Origin: Suillus spraguei
Taxonomy: Eukaryota; Basidiomycota; Agaricomycetes; Boletales; Suillaceae
Reading direction: 5' to 3'
Length of the DNA stretch: 64,000 nucleotides
Assembly: GCA_016800925.1 (NCBI GenBank)
Contig: JABCPU010000185.1
Location: 1-64,000, forward strand
Shown: piece after piece, positions 12,051 through 24,065 of the stretch
Position numbering within the stretch: position 1 is the stretch's first letter
Layout of the letters: the number at the start of each line of letters is the position of its first letter
Position numbers and translations under genes: made by a program
Notes under the pieces: model-generated
Databases searched by the model: none
Seen by the model: only the letters and a program-made list of their open reading frames with translations
Told to the model about the DNA's origin: nothing

Positions 12051-13010
12051 TCCATCCGGTGTAAAGATACAATCTAGCCTGGGCTGTAGATAAACCACGG
12101 CCTAAGCTAGTATGCGAGTCTTGTGCTCTACCTAGTCTGCTACTCTTGCAAGGCAAGAACATTCAACCCTAAAGGGAATGCTAAGTTAGTATAGTCAAAT
12201 AATGCCCAACCTGTGGTGCAAGACTGCCATCAGAGGTAGCGAGATGCTAGCGGTGACCTCCAGTCCGTGGGAAACTAGCGGTAATACTAGCGGTAAGTGC
12301 GGGAAAGCGGTAGACAAGCAGTAGCGAAAGTGGTAAAACTGCGGTGGTGCGTGCGGTAAAACTGTGGTGGTGCGTGCGGTAAAACTGCGGTAAGGCGTGG
12401 GAAACTGGCGGTAAAACAAGCGGTGAAGTGTAGCAATGAAGTGCGGGAAAGCGTAGTGCAAGCGGTGAAGCACGGGAAAGCGGTAAAGAGCGGTGGTGCG
12501 TGCGGCAGTAAAACAATTCTTAAGAGACAGTGACTTCGGCGAAAGACTTTATTCCATTAGAGACAGTAGTGGTGACAATTCCTAAGTACCGTGTGTACCA
12601 TAGAGGGAAAAGTAAAAGTACCGGAATGTGTGAAGAGTCCTCTTTAACATGTATCATGAACAGCCGGAATACATAGCGAGAACAGTAGCGAGATAGAGAT
12701 ATTTGTCTAAGAGGCACGCAGCGAGCAAGCGGTGTCACGGAAGGTAAGGTAAGTCTTGCCATAGCTTTAGTAACGGCGGAAACGAATATGCTATGCACCA
12801 ATGGATCTTAGATGGAAATGGAATGGACAGGAGGACATCGGTAGCAAGATTCGGTAAGGGGCAAGGATCCACGGAGCGAAAACGGTACCAGTGAAGCGAA
12901 AAGGGGTAATGCTCACTATAGGGGTTTTCTTGGTAGCCGCTGTAGACAGTAACGAGACACTTGTGTAAAACGGCACTTTCATGGTCAGCGTGACTTTGTT
13001 CACTACACCA
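12051..13010 (-). mobile_element. ~960-bp TG...CA-type element (copy 2) with target duplication
   Basis: Read on the minus strand it begins TGGTGTAGTGAAC at 13,010 and ends in CTTTACACCGG... near 12,051. GACTT flanks it at 12,046-12,050 and 13,011-13,015. It splits the right arm of the long-TIR element, whose uninterrupted left arm shows the empty site. It is homologous to copy 1 at 750-1719. Its middle is rich in degenerate ACCGCT/CCCGCA motifs. No gene is recognisable, and a solo LTR is the simplest reading. Confidence 0.75.
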
Positions 13011-13185
13011 GACTTCACCAGAACTCTCCCTTAGACTCCATCCGAAATTAAGGGCACATACTCAGGTAAGGGGCACAGCGCACGAGCTGAGGCCAAGCCC
13101 CTTTGACTTTCCGTCCCTCCGGTACAACACCATGTAAGGCCAGGACTTCTTAGTAGCCCCAGTTTTGCATGGTCGTAACACAGTC

Positions 13186-14067
13186 CAGCCTCACAGTCTA
13201 GCATCATCTCATATTGCACTCGTCATTATCAATTGTCTTTCATCAGAGAATTATAGCTCTACCTATCGCATAACTATCGCTAACGACTCATCTAACCATT
13301 CAGCGCGTTCTTATCTTAGCAGGTCCCACACCCTACGAAAACTCGCAGCTGGAGCCTTAGTGCTTCTTACATATCAGAAATTGGATTCCAAGTCATCTTT
13401 TGCATTGCAACCCGCTGCTTAGCATTGCAACTGTGTGTCGCAGCTCCCAGACAAACAGCTCATTGCAATGACTAAGATGGATTTTCACACGTTGCAACGG
13501 CAATTGCCATCAAAATTGCAACCGTCATTACAATTTGATTACAACTAGATCTGCTATTGTAAGCACTTTCAATTTATGTTTGGTCTTTGAACGTTGAAAT
13601 GCCTTAAAAGGCGCTGAAACCCAAATTAGGAATTTGCGAGCCCAAAGATCGCTTTAAGATATAACAAATTGAAAGATACATGGATTTCAATCTACTAGTA
13701 GTACAGCTAGACACCAAATGCTACGGCTAGTGTGTGGTACAGTTCTTTGTTGGCAAAGTTGTTGAGAAAGCAATCATTCCGATCTCCGTGCACGAAAAAC
13801 ATAAGGCTTTGTACATTTTAGGTATAGTCTTGTCCTGTACGTGAGCACGACCTGATCTATACTAAATCGAATGCTCAGAAAGCTGCTTTTCGAGCGCTGC
13901 CACACTCAGATAGGCTCGGTAGCAGCAGTGGGGACCGGCCATGGCAATACATGCCGTCAACGTAATACAATTATAGCTGTCTTGATGGCCGCCCTGCAAG
14001 CGACCAGAGTACTTAGTGCGTTACTCCGCGCTCACAATTCGTTTTCATCCCCAACACCCCCACAAGC
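13186..14067. other. Spacer with a cluster of TTGCAA(C) motifs upstream of the P450
   Basis: No gene is seen. Between ~13,400 and 13,550 the motif TTGCAA or its close variants occurs at least six times (after CA, AG, CG or AA). The last ~200 bp before 14,068 probably hold the P450 promoter; a 66-codon open frame at 13,871-14,071 is judged to be chance. Confidence 0.4.
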
Positions 14068-16526
14068 ATGAATATCACTGGTTTGTCGTGGGAGACCATT
14101 TTAATACTGGTGGGTTCAGTGGCTGCACTACGCGCATTACAGCTCTTCTTGGATTTCCGTCGATTGTTGGCAAGCATTCAGTGAGTTAACCAGCTTTATC
14201 GAATTACTTGCATGTAACCAATCATTATGCATAGCCATCTTCCAGGGTACAGAACAATTCTTTGTTCCTCAACTACGCTCGGAGACCTGTTTCCCCCGAC
14301 CCCTTTGTTGACATTAGGTCATGATCATTCTTGGCTGTCGAAGCATAGTCGTACGTCGAACAACTTTCACATTGATGCATTTTCCCTTATTAATGTAAAT
14401 TTCGAAGCCTTTGCGGAGAAGGGTCTCGATATAATTTCATCTGTAAGCTGTTTGCAACATGTGGTCATGTGGTGTGTCAGAGGCTAATAGTTTCAGGCTG
14501 CATGCTGGCCGAAAGCAAAAGGAATGTTGTTCATAGCGAACGCCAATGTGATTAAGGTATGTCCGTCTATTTCGGTCTTGACAAATCGATTAATCGCATC
14601 AAAGGACATTGTTTGGTCTCGTAGAGGACGCTTCCCGAAGCCTCTTGAGCGATACACCATATTAACATTCTTTGGCGAAAACATTGTGGCTTCCGAAGGC
14701 AACGAGTGGAAGCGTTACCGCAAGATCATTACACCTGCGTTTTCAGAAGTTAGTAACACTTATGTCCATCCGTCAATGGGACTATCCTAACTGACAACTT
14801 GAAGAGGAACAATAGGTTGGTCTGGGATGCAACAACACGCATCATGCTCGACCTGTTTGATACAATGTGGGCTGGACAAGAAGAAGTGGTTGTCAATCAC
14901 TCCGTAGATCTGACTTTGCCAGTAAGAACTCTTGACGCCACCTCTGCGCTTCTTTAATTTCACTCGGATCACCAGATCGCCCTATTCGTGATCGGGGCTG
15001 CAGGTGAACATAATCGATATTATCAATGGGTAGCTGTCGAAATGATCAACTTGTTACAGGTTTTGGGCGTCCTATATCCTGGACAGAGGACAGTGTCGTC
15101 CCACCAGGACACCAGCTGACTTTCAAAGATGCTCTACACACAGTGACACAGGACCTCACCATTAAATTATTAGTACCCAGATGGGCCATGGGACTGACGA
15201 AACGTTTCAGGCACGCAAAGCTTGCTTTCGATGAATTGCATGTCTGTACCATACTTACGGCTGACCACTCGACATGTTTTGACTTTTTTTTTTTTTTTTT
15301 TTGCAGCGATACCTTACAGAAATGATTCATGAACGGCAAGTATCCCAGCACAAAGAAAATAATAGCGACCTATTGTCTAGTTTGTTGTCCGCAAATGACG
15401 ATAATGATTTATCAAAGGATGAAGTAAAGTTAAGCGACAGCGAATTAATCGGTAAGCTATGGTTTCAGACTCTGTAGCAGAACACGATGTCAAAATATTT
15501 CCAACAGGCAATATCTTCATATTTTTGGTCGCAGGGCATGAGGTACTACACTCCTTCCACACTTTTGCCTCGCACTGACAACTTACAGACGACAGCCCAC
15601 ACGCTTTCTTTTGCGTTCGCACTGTTGGCTTTACATCCTGATAAGCAAGAAGAAATGTACCAACACATCAAGCGTGTACTGCCTGATGGAAGAATTCCTG
15701 TATGGACCCCTGAATTACAGGAAGCTATACAGCTAGGCTCACAATGTTTTTGACAGACTTATGATGATATGCCGTCATTGTCCTACTCTTCTGCGTCAGT
15801 TTTCCTCTGAATCAACCGGGTTATGGGCTGATATCGTGGCAGCGTGTTTAACGAAGCACTGCGGATGTTTCCCCCTGTATGTTAGTAGAACGAACATCTC
15901 GAGGATCTTGTTGACTTCAGGTGTAGATTTGCATTGTGCCGAAGAGAAGTGCCGAAGACACGACCTTCACCCTCACAGATGTAGATGGGACGCTGAAAAC
16001 AGTCGTTGTGCCTGAAGGATTGAATCTCACACTGGACGTGCCTGCGCTTCACTACAACCGTAAGATACTTGCCAGATGCAAAGAGACACGATAACAACCT
16101 TGCGTATGATTGCAGCCAAGTACTGGGAAGATCCATTCACGTTTAAACCCGAACGATTCTTGGGTGATTGGAACCGAGATGCATTCCTCGCCTTTAGTAG
16201 TGGTGAGTGTCATAACATCCTACTCAGAATAAACTTGGAGACCCCCATGTCAATGTAGGCTATAGAGGGTGTGTAGGAAGAAAGTGAGCTTATTGTCTTC
16301 ATTCTTGGTCATCCATTTGAATTTGCTTAGGTTCTCGGAAACCGAGGGAGCAGCTGTTCTCACCATTTTGATTTCACGGTATATCATTTCGATCAAGGAC
16401 GAGCCGCAATTTTCTGGCGAAACATTTGAGCAGCGCAAGGCGAGAGTACTTCAAGCAAAAAGTATGCTCACTCTAGGGTACGTTGAACTTTTACTCCTGG
16501 AAGATGAAATGTTGATGGCTGTTTAG
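14068..16526 (+). CDS. Cytochrome P450 monooxygenase, apparently intact, many introns
   Basis: Heme-thiolate monooxygenase, probably anchored in the ER by an N-terminal helix (WETILILVGSVAALRALQLF). By-eye splicing gives a continuous frame through GRFPKPLERYTILTFFGENI, the helix-C WKRYRKI, the oxygen-binding I-helix AGHETT (joined across an intron at ~15,540-15,590), the K-helix ExxR (EALR, ~15,857) and the FKPERF motif (16,141). The heme loop FSSGYRGCVGRKF has its cysteine in a 25-nt exon at 16,259-16,283, with introns 16,203-16,258 and 16,284-16,330. The C-terminus from ~16,475 diverges from the usual ending, so the last residues or a final intron are uncertain. No pathway enzymes adjoin it, and the substrate is unknown. 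Expression is not shown. Confidence 0.85.
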
Positions 16527-16849
16527 ACCAACCCGCCTTCCCCTGGTATTCACACGGAGGACTTGAAGGGAAAACCTGAGTCCCCGACTTCCCAGAGGAT
16601 GGCTTGGGAACAATGTAGTCTAAGGTAGAATATTGTGAATTCACCCTCCTGGAATCAATACAAACGGGAAGACGGGTGCACGAGATGTACAGTACCAAAA
16701 TTGCTAACCAGGACATGCTGCTAGCTCGCGACTACTTGAGATAAAAATTAAGGCTTCACGGTATAGCGTTAGATCTAAGGCGAGATCGAGGAGGCCTGAA
16801 CCGAAATACACACACATGACGTGAATAAAGAGACAAATAATAATTATAA
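16527..16849. other. Shared 3' flank of WD40 copies
   Basis: No gene. 16,600-16,790 resembles 32,850-33,010 (for example TAGAATATTGTGAAT, then ACATG...TTGAGGCTTCACAG/GG). Duplication of the WD40 copies therefore extended beyond their coding ends. Confidence 0.6.
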
Positions 16850-18280
16850 GACAAAATGAGATGATTGTCCATATGCCGTAGTAGTATTAATCCTCATCGG
16901 TATGTGGGGGAAGATGTACAGCAAAGAAACAGCACAAAGCGAACTCGCAGTGGAAGAGGTCGTGACTGCACGGTCACTGCACCTGATGCTGTTGCACCAG
17001 GAGCAGGAGCAGGAGGTGTCATGGATATCGGGGAGGCGGCAGGCAGAGTCTGCAGTGATGACGTCTGAGTATGAACTTGACCCTGCGACTGGTCTTGCTG
17101 CTGTGGCTGCATCGCATTTCAACTGACGTGTGAAGGAGATACACAGCAGAGAAAAAGTACAAGATGAGCCGACAACCGGATGGGTAGTGAATGCGCATGT
17201 TTTGGACGTGGTGCAGTAGGAGCAGTGCCTGGAGCAGGCAGTGTCGTAGACGACCCCTGGCCTGTAATTGGGTTTGTTGTTGCGTTTCATGTGGCGTCGG
17301 CGGAGCAGTAAATATAACCTGGACAAAAATCATTAAATCATGGCGATGGGAAATACACACGAAGAAATACATACTGGTCGTTCCTTAATTGCAGCAACTT
17401 CGAAGATAGGAGGACTACAAGAGAAGGACCGCCTTACACGTTGTTCGAGTTCAGTTTCGTCGTCGATATTGCGGTGAGAGTGATGGAAGAGGGATGAAAA
17501 GCGTTCGAGAAAGGATACTCAAGTACCGCGAGAGTTGTGGGTGGGTGCCATATGCTGTGGATGACTAAGAGTACAAAGGTCAGGACGAGAGCTAGCGAGA
17601 AAAAGTAGACGACCGACCTGGGCGCCATTTTGCACGCCATCGAAAAAGCCTGCCGGTACTTGATGTGCCCGAATAGGTGGATGTCACATAGCATTGTTCT
17701 AGAATGATGAACTTGAAATGGTTGAAACAATGAAGAAACACGTCACGTACGTTTATTAACGACTTTTGCACTGGGACTGCGAGTTGGGGATTAGCAAAGG
17801 TTGGAAGAGGTCTTCAAGGCCAGCTTCTTTGAGGATAGCATGAATGTCCCATGTGTACGCGTTTTCGCCCTCAGAGCCAGTGATTGAAACCCTTCAATCA
17901 GTCGAAAGCATATTGCAAATCCTGTTCATGATGGAGGGATGGTTCAACTTGGACGTTGGTGTCAAGATTCTATAGATGCACTGTTTTATCGGTTGGCAAG
18001 GAGGCCGGCGTTCAAAGTTACCAGATAAGGAGATGGCGCTGATCCACTCCTCCCAAGTGACTGTCGAAAATTCTAATTGAGCCCTATAAACGATGATTTT
18101 CATTCCATCTAATGTTCAGGCCGAGCTCAGTGTAAATGTGATAATTGTGTTTCAGCGTCCTGAACAGTTCGCCCGTCTTTACATCCCAGATTTTTACTGC
18201 ATCCTCAAACGCACAGGTACAGGTAACACCGCCAGTTCTTTGGTGATGGATTTGATGGGTACGGTGTTGGATAGTCACAC
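16850..18280 (-). pseudogene. WD40-repeat gene, truncated copy A
   Basis: Read on the minus strand, a single WD40 blade survives (DAVKIWDVKTGELFRTLKH, ~18,215-18,150). The family's C-terminal tail follows: an ERxSS-type region (~17,500-17,430), an FTAPPTPHETQQQTQLQ segment (~17,310-17,260), and Gln/Ser/Thr-rich low-complexity sequence to ~16,950. The N-terminal blades present in the 33.2-35.2 kb copy are missing, and a different sequence, shared with copy C, replaces them upstream of ~18,230. Frames shift repeatedly. The WD40 family gives beta-propeller scaffolds, but the function of this fungal subfamily is unknown to me. Confidence 0.75.
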
Positions 18281-19106
18281 GATGGAAAGGCCTAGAAGAT
18301 GTGCTGCCTGTGAGATACAGGGAGTACCGGAGGAAGTGGAAGAGAATCTAGCCTCTAGGGCAGGCACTTGGCAGGCACCGGGTATCTATATTCTCGTTAG
18401 CCGGTGAACAAGAACTCACGAAGTTCCGACGTCAGCGACTCCCTTAGGCATGCACCACCATCTTTTAATATGACACTATGGCCCTGGTGGTGACGGTGCA
18501 ATGTGCTCAGATCAGCCCCAGTAAGCTGTGTTGTCTATTCAGTAGCCGTCGTTCACTCTTCGCCGAGTTGCGGTTTATTCAAGTTTTACATCTACTAGCC
18601 TAGGTCTTCAACGTCTTTAAATGTGCGTATTCATCATGTTTTCTTTGCCTTCGGTAAGTGCGTTGAGTATCTGCTATTCCTAGACTACTACTAATCTGAA
18701 GCCGAGATTAGGTTTTAAATAAGTAGAAGGTCCTGATCTGCACAGCCCAGATATATCCGAGTCAATCTAGCAAACTTTTTAATTCTATTTCATTCGAATA
18801 ACCACTCAGTATGCGTGCAGGTCTCCTCATGTTGTTGTCAATGAGTTTTAGAAATGCAATCTGAATACTGAAAAGCCTCAAATGTGAGCCATTCCTTGAC
18901 TGGCCGCAACTATTTTTTACAGACTTGGCAGTGGCGCCAGCATTAGCATGTGGGTGGCATTCCATTATGATGGTTCATTCTATTTTGACGTGCCAGGTTC
19001 GCATACAATCTACCTGCAGCGAATCTTTCATGCGGAGCCCCATCCGTCCTTATAACTGCTGATTATTGAAGTTTTAATTTCCCAACCCACCTGCTGATAG
19101 TTCTTG
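18281..19106. other. Duplicated spacer between WD40 copy A and membrane-protein copy 1
   Basis: Aligns with 27,480-28,436 over most of its length (for example GAACAAGAACTCA, the ATTCATCATGTTTT stretch, the CTTTGCCTTCGG stretch). The second copy has a ~150-bp extra segment near 28,170-28,320. It probably holds the divergent promoters, but no gene is recognisable. Confidence 0.55.
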
Positions 19107-21377
19107 ATGGCGACACGCAAGCTTCTATTGGTGTTGACAATTATCACATCCACTTGCATATGCGCTTGTTGCTGGGCGTTCGTGATTGCAATTTGGTGTA
19201 AAAAATATGTGATTCTCCCCGACTCCATCGCCAACTTCATTGACAATGATCCTACTGTACTCACCCTCATATCCTCCGCAATATCCATGACTCTGTCATT
19301 GACCACCACAACGTAAGCTCAGATAGCTAGGTATATGCCGTGTTTTGCTGACATCCGCATCTGAATCCAGTTGTTTATCGTTCACTGTCAAAAATGCAAT
19401 CAACCATTATATTACTCGGCCAATATCACTGGTCGAACTTCGTGCTGCGATAGCTCTCACCAAACCACAACCCCTTCTCCAATGGAATTATCGGAGACTC
19501 TCATTTGTCACACTGATTTTTTTGGTTTGATTACACTCCTCAATCCAAGGTCTGAAATTATGCTCACGAGCGCTATAACTGACGCATATCCTGCCACAGC
19601 TGGACGACATTACTATTGCCAACAGTGCTTGAGTTCCCTATATTGATCAGTGGCAAAGATCTGGACCTCGGAAGCAGCGCCTTCGACGCGCAATTAGGTC
19701 TTGACATTGCTATGCTAGGATGTAAGAGCTGTGCAGCCTTATTCTGAATTGAGTGATACGTATTGAAAACTTCATTATAGCATACGTGAATGCTTCTGAT
19801 ATGCTCGATATTATGGCGCCAATGAGCGGGATTTCAGCCATACCTTTGGCTGTCACAGGCGGAAATTATAGTATCTTCTCCTTCAACGGTGTCTCGTACT
19901 GGATATCCAGTGGTGCGCTCTGATATAACAACGTACCTGAATTAGTATCTCATTCTATTCTCAGGTGGCATCATTCCGGCAGTCGAAAGCTATTCAGGCA
20001 CGACCTCTGCCCCTGGTGCTATTGGTCTTGCATACTACGGTGGAAAAGTCACGGTCAATACATTGGTTGGCGATAAACACCAGGGAATCTATTATTCTGA
20101 TTATGCAGTGATAAAAGTCACACAACAGGGTCTTTCGGCGGATATTACCTGCAGTGATCTTGACCCAGACGAGTACTCACTGAGCCTTGACGATGTCACT
20201 TCGTCGGCCCTTGGATTAACGACTACAACTTGGCAATGGACAGCTAGTTGCCCTCTAGGCAGTACGTCTGGATTATTTACCTGTGTCTGACGCAGCCTGA
20301 TGTTGTTTGTCAGCGGGTGTCAGCTATTCATCGACGAACTCTTCGGACCTTCTCGGTATTGTTATTTGTCCCACTCCAGCACCCAATACCACATCATTTG
20401 GTAAGCGAGTTTAACGCTGAGAAGTGTCGATATTGATTGTCGGTACTACCCTGCATAGACATCCTGCTGCAGGGTATAGGACAATATAGTTTTTTGAATC
20501 CAACAGTCTGCACGGTAGCACCATATGTGGCTTCATTCTATGTGTCATACGAGGGGCAAACAATCTTAGTCGAATATCCACTTGGTAACAGCCAGCCACT
20601 CCAGAACAACAGCATGAATGTCACCGCCTTCATATCGAGTGTAGTGTATAGACTATCTAACACTAGTCAAACAACGTACAATAACCCTTTGGGGGAATTG
20701 CTGCGCCTTGGCACAGCAGGCCCTGGCACGCCTTCAGTGAATGAAATCTTGGTGAGCAGCTTTTGCCACGTTTAGAACAGCAAAACAAATTATCTTACTT
20801 CTGAGTTTCACAGCAAACTTACTTCGGCAGCGTTGTAGAGTTTTCTGGCACAGTAAGTGAACAGTCTCATCTCATCCATCACTCTCAAAACGGAACTAAT
20901 ATACCGTAGTACCTTCGTTCTGCCTACTCTGCAGAAGGCGCGAACTCCACGATGCTCAATTTGTACTCGGACGAGAGTGCTTTCACACCCCTGAATGGAA
21001 TAATGAAGATCGTCACCTACGGCTGGTCCAGTGAACGCCTTACATACATCTATATCATCATCGTTCTCACAATCATCTGGGCGCTCACTGTTTCACTTGC
21101 GGTGTACAGTCTGATTCAAGAACATACTCACTCAGACACCAGTACCGATTTTGATGCATCGAACCCAGTCCATCTGATGATGGCATGTTCAGCGGGGGGA
21201 CTAGAAACGCTCGCAGGGTTTGAAGATGATGGAGTTACGAAGAATGAACATGCACGGGTGCGTTTCCGAGTAGATGGTGAGGGTGTGGCACTTGGTGATG
21301 CTGTTGGAGAGAGGACATCGGCTCAGCCTATTAAATCGATGATACGGTTCGAGGTTGTACCAAAGGATCTTAGTTAA
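19107..21377 (+). pseudogene. Multi-pass membrane protein of unknown function, copy 1 (frameshifted)
   Basis: At least seven short exons match an agaricomycete membrane-protein family that I recognise but cannot name. There is an N-terminal membrane segment (WAFVIAIWCKKYVILPDS), then TRPISLVELRAAIALTKPQPLLQW with a second hydrophobic helix, and a long Ser/Thr/Asn-rich outer domain with N-glycosylation sequons (NITCSD, NNSMNVT, NTSQTT). A final membrane helix (YIYIIIVLTIIWALTVSLAVYSLIQ) is followed by a cytosolic tail with the DASNPVHLMMA motif. Near 19,516 a run of seven T should be eight, as judged from copy 2 and the family; this puts a TGA in frame. The C-terminal tail is complete here (stop 21,375-21,377), unlike copy 2. 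The frameshift could also be a homopolymer sequencing error. Confidence 0.75.
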
Positions 21378-21965
21378 GCAGCTTACAGCTGCTGGGTATA
21401 ACGTGCTATGAAATCTTTATATGCTCCGACTGTTGTAAGTCATGTGAATCTTTTAGTCCTGAGACGACGTTTTAATCAGCCTATCGCACGCGCACAATAT
21501 GCATAGTTTGATATCTAAAGCTAGCGTTGCATGTCCAGAAGATGAACCTATGTTTTATTATTTGTTATTGTTTCAATTTCTGTGGCCGTGTCTCAAATTA
21601 TACGATCTTCACTTCCATTTTATGGATTACACCTATGTTGTTATAGCACTTGCTGATATTGATAGTAACGACGACTAGGTTTCAGCTTGCAGGCATGACG
21701 TCACCCCACGAGTAGACGACTGTCTTCACTCGATGTCTGCCCACGAGCACCTACGAGACTATGTTACCCGATAGTACTTGTGCACGCGCAAGTAAGTGGC
21801 TGAATGCTACATTCTATATATTTCAAATGTCACATAGGACGAGCAACATACACAGTATCATAAGGGTTATCGAATGTTTGACAGATTTGCCAGGTAACGT
21901 GAGCCCAAGACAGAAGGAAGATATCTATATGTAGTTCATTCATCACAAACATATCATACCCTTGT
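21378..21965. other. No supportable gene
   Basis: Spacer between two convergent genes. The first ~130 bp still align with the flank of the second membrane-protein copy (30,713-30,845), and the remainder is unique in this window. Confidence 0.5.
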
Positions 21966-24065
21966 TCAGAAAGCATCCACAAGTGGGAACGAGAGCGTGC
22001 GGAGATATTGCAAGGGAATATATAGGGCAGCTAAGCCGATGAAGCTGTTGGTGATGGGGAAATGTAACGACACGAGAAACATTAAGCACCGAGTAAGTCC
22101 CGCCGTGAATTGGGGGGTGAATTCGATCACTTTGCCCTGATCATCTTTGGCAGCAGAGAACTTCACTGTGGCCAACATAGTAACAATAGCAGACCACAAA
22201 GAGGCATCACTAGTATATCGGCCTGATCAAAGAACTTATCAACTCTATACGGTAATGAAATAACTCAACCCACCTGGACATGCACGCCGGCCAAAGCCGA
22301 AAACATATCTACCCGGGATCATCGTCCGTCAGCGCATTATTAATGTCTAAGAACCTTTCTGGTATAAAGCTGGATGCTTCAGGGTACCGTCTTTCATCCC
22401 GTGAAATGCCCCTGTAATATAATGTCAGCATCCAGAGAGGATCTATCTGACCGTATGTTGCATATGACAGTTGCTCCTGAAGTAAAATATCACAAAATGC
22501 TTGTTCATTGTACGAAAAAAGCAGACCTTTCGGAATGAAATAACCATCGTATGTATCATCACTCAAGGTGGAATGTGAAGCGCCTGCAAAATCACCTTCA
22601 GCAAAGGTGAAATAAGGCAAAGGAAGATTACCAAGTGGTCCAATGGGGTGCCATCGTAAAGTTTCCCGTGGGATCGATTCAACACAAGGTAGCGAGGCTC
22701 TGTCTTCAAATGTGGGCAAACGATCTCCTCCAACCACGAAGTCGATCTTCGCTTGCGCGCGTCCCTGGACAGCTGAATGCAATACCATGGCGAGAGCAAA
22801 AGTCGTCAAGGTTGACGTGATCTGTGAAGAAGTTGAGCAGTGGATGATGTGATTTAGACATCTGCTGACCGTCTCATATGAACCTGCACGTATATTTATT
22901 GAAGAGTACAACGTCCCTTATGAAGGGTCGACGAACCTACAATAGCGGTAGCAGCTGCTTTCTTTAATACATCATTGGATATGGGTTTTGATGCCTGATC
23001 TAGCTTCTCAATTCGTTGCAAATTGTCCGATACCATTGAATCCTGACCGAGAAACAAGTTTTCGGCCTCAGCAAGTATATGATCAATGTCTCGGACCGGA
23101 CTAGATTAAAAAGATGCTCACCATATGCTCCTGTGCATATTGGAATGGTAGGTATGCCATTTCAGTCATGCGGTGGAAACTTGAGCCTTGCGTTTCAGCC
23201 CGGATCCCCAGCACCAGTCAGGCAATATCAGCACTGCATCAGAGTGCGGAATGTCAAGTTTTTGTCATCAACGAGAGAGAGCTCACGGAAAGCGGATGAT
23301 TTAAGTAAGATTGCTCTCTCTGGGGTCATCACTTTAAGGCCAATAACAAGTGCGTTTTCCATGATTCGAACCTGAGGATCATCACGAGGGTCAGATTTGT
23401 AGCCATATATCACTGACATCCCAACTGATGACGAGAATCTATGAACAGGTTAATAATCGTTCGATATTTACACAAAGGTTGACTGACGTTGCGAAGCGAG
23501 AATGATAATGTTCAGGGTCATCAATTAGGTTGACAATCATCTCATGAGCCTACTTGATCTCCAGCGGACGAAATTTAAGTGCAGAGTCGGGATGGAAAGT
23601 TTGGTGGAAGAGTCGTCGGGAAAGACGCCATTTGTCATCGTAGTTGGTCAATAGAAAAATGTCCGACCAACCAAATCTGCTTGTACTCCATGATAATTCA
23701 ATAGAAGAGTATTAGAAAAACATACGGCTCGCGTGTCGTTATGTATGGTCGATCGGAGTAAATGCGAGAACGCTTGTCCATTAAGCGTGCTGAGAATTGA
23801 TCACCACGACGTCCTGGCCTAGAAGTCGCGCGAAAACCAAGTCTCCTAATGTAATGATTTGCATCACATATGGACCATACTATTTGCACATGTACCATGG
23901 GTAGCACCCCGTTCGGTATAAGTCAACTAAGGTTCCTTGGTGTTGAAGGCAAAGTTTACTCTGCCTGTTCTGAATTAACAGCGCAAAGGCCTTTGTGACA
24001 ACGACGGATGCGGGTAAGACGGCAAGGATAGCAAGGCGACTATCAACTGAAGGAAATATGGTTAG
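21966..24065 (-). pseudogene. Cytochrome P450 pseudogene (a different family from 14.1 kb)
   Basis: Minus-strand exons carry P450 landmarks: GDLVFARLLGQDVVVINSQ (~23,830), MDKRSRIYSDRPYITTREPY (~23,760), WRLSRRLFHQTFHPDSALKFRP (~23,600), an altered I-helix (GSYET, ~22,875), the K-helix ETLR (~22,665) and the heme loop FGFGRRACPG (~22,300-22,275). Lesions include a TAG at 23,550-23,552 inside the conserved post-helix-C region, a frameshift between NSQHA and LMDKRS near 23,787, another near 23,190, and loss of the proline-rich hinge after the N-terminal membrane helix. I see no good start codon near 24,060. The pattern resembles the O-methylsterigmatocystin-oxidoreductase-like P450s of mushrooms. 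It is dead as read. Confidence 0.85.

Larger units (their letters stand above)
10468..13180. mobile_element. 2.7-kb non-coding element with ~275-bp terminal inverted repeats
   Basis: The left end starts TGTTACGACCATGCAAAAC and the right end is its reverse complement (GGTCGTAACA at 13,171-13,180). Left-arm homology covers about 10,468-10,742. The right arm is 13,180-13,011 and then 12,050-11,943, split by the 960-bp element at 12,051-13,010. Flanks are AAGTC (10,463-10,467) and CAGTC (13,181-13,185), a target duplication with one mismatch. Without the insertion the element is ~1.75 kb. A TATATAAAC box occurs on the minus strand near 11,490. I see no transposase or reverse transcriptase, so it is non-autonomous: either a foldback element or an LTR derivative. 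Confidence 0.7.

Noticed and set aside
10468..13180. Full-length LTR retrotransposon with two LTRs
   Set aside because: The ends are inverted and not direct copies, and no gag, protease, reverse transcriptase or integrase reading is present.
15880..15930. Apparent stop codons after the K-helix of the same P450
   Set aside because: They fall in an intron whose acceptor is best placed at GGTGTAG; the frame then continues with the family sequence.
16203..16330. P450 at 14.1 kb seemed to lack its heme-binding cysteine and looked like a pseudogene
   Set aside because: A 25-nt exon between two canonical introns supplies the motif in frame, so loss is not supported.
16269..17400. Several small ORFs overlapping WD40 copy A on the + strand
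   Set aside because: They are antisense shadows of the Gln/Ser-rich tail of the minus-strand pseudogene.
14068..24065. Secondary-metabolite gene cluster around the two P450s
   Set aside because: No synthase, terpene cyclase, transporter or regulator nearby, and one P450 is dead; the other genes are WD40 and membrane-protein duplicates.
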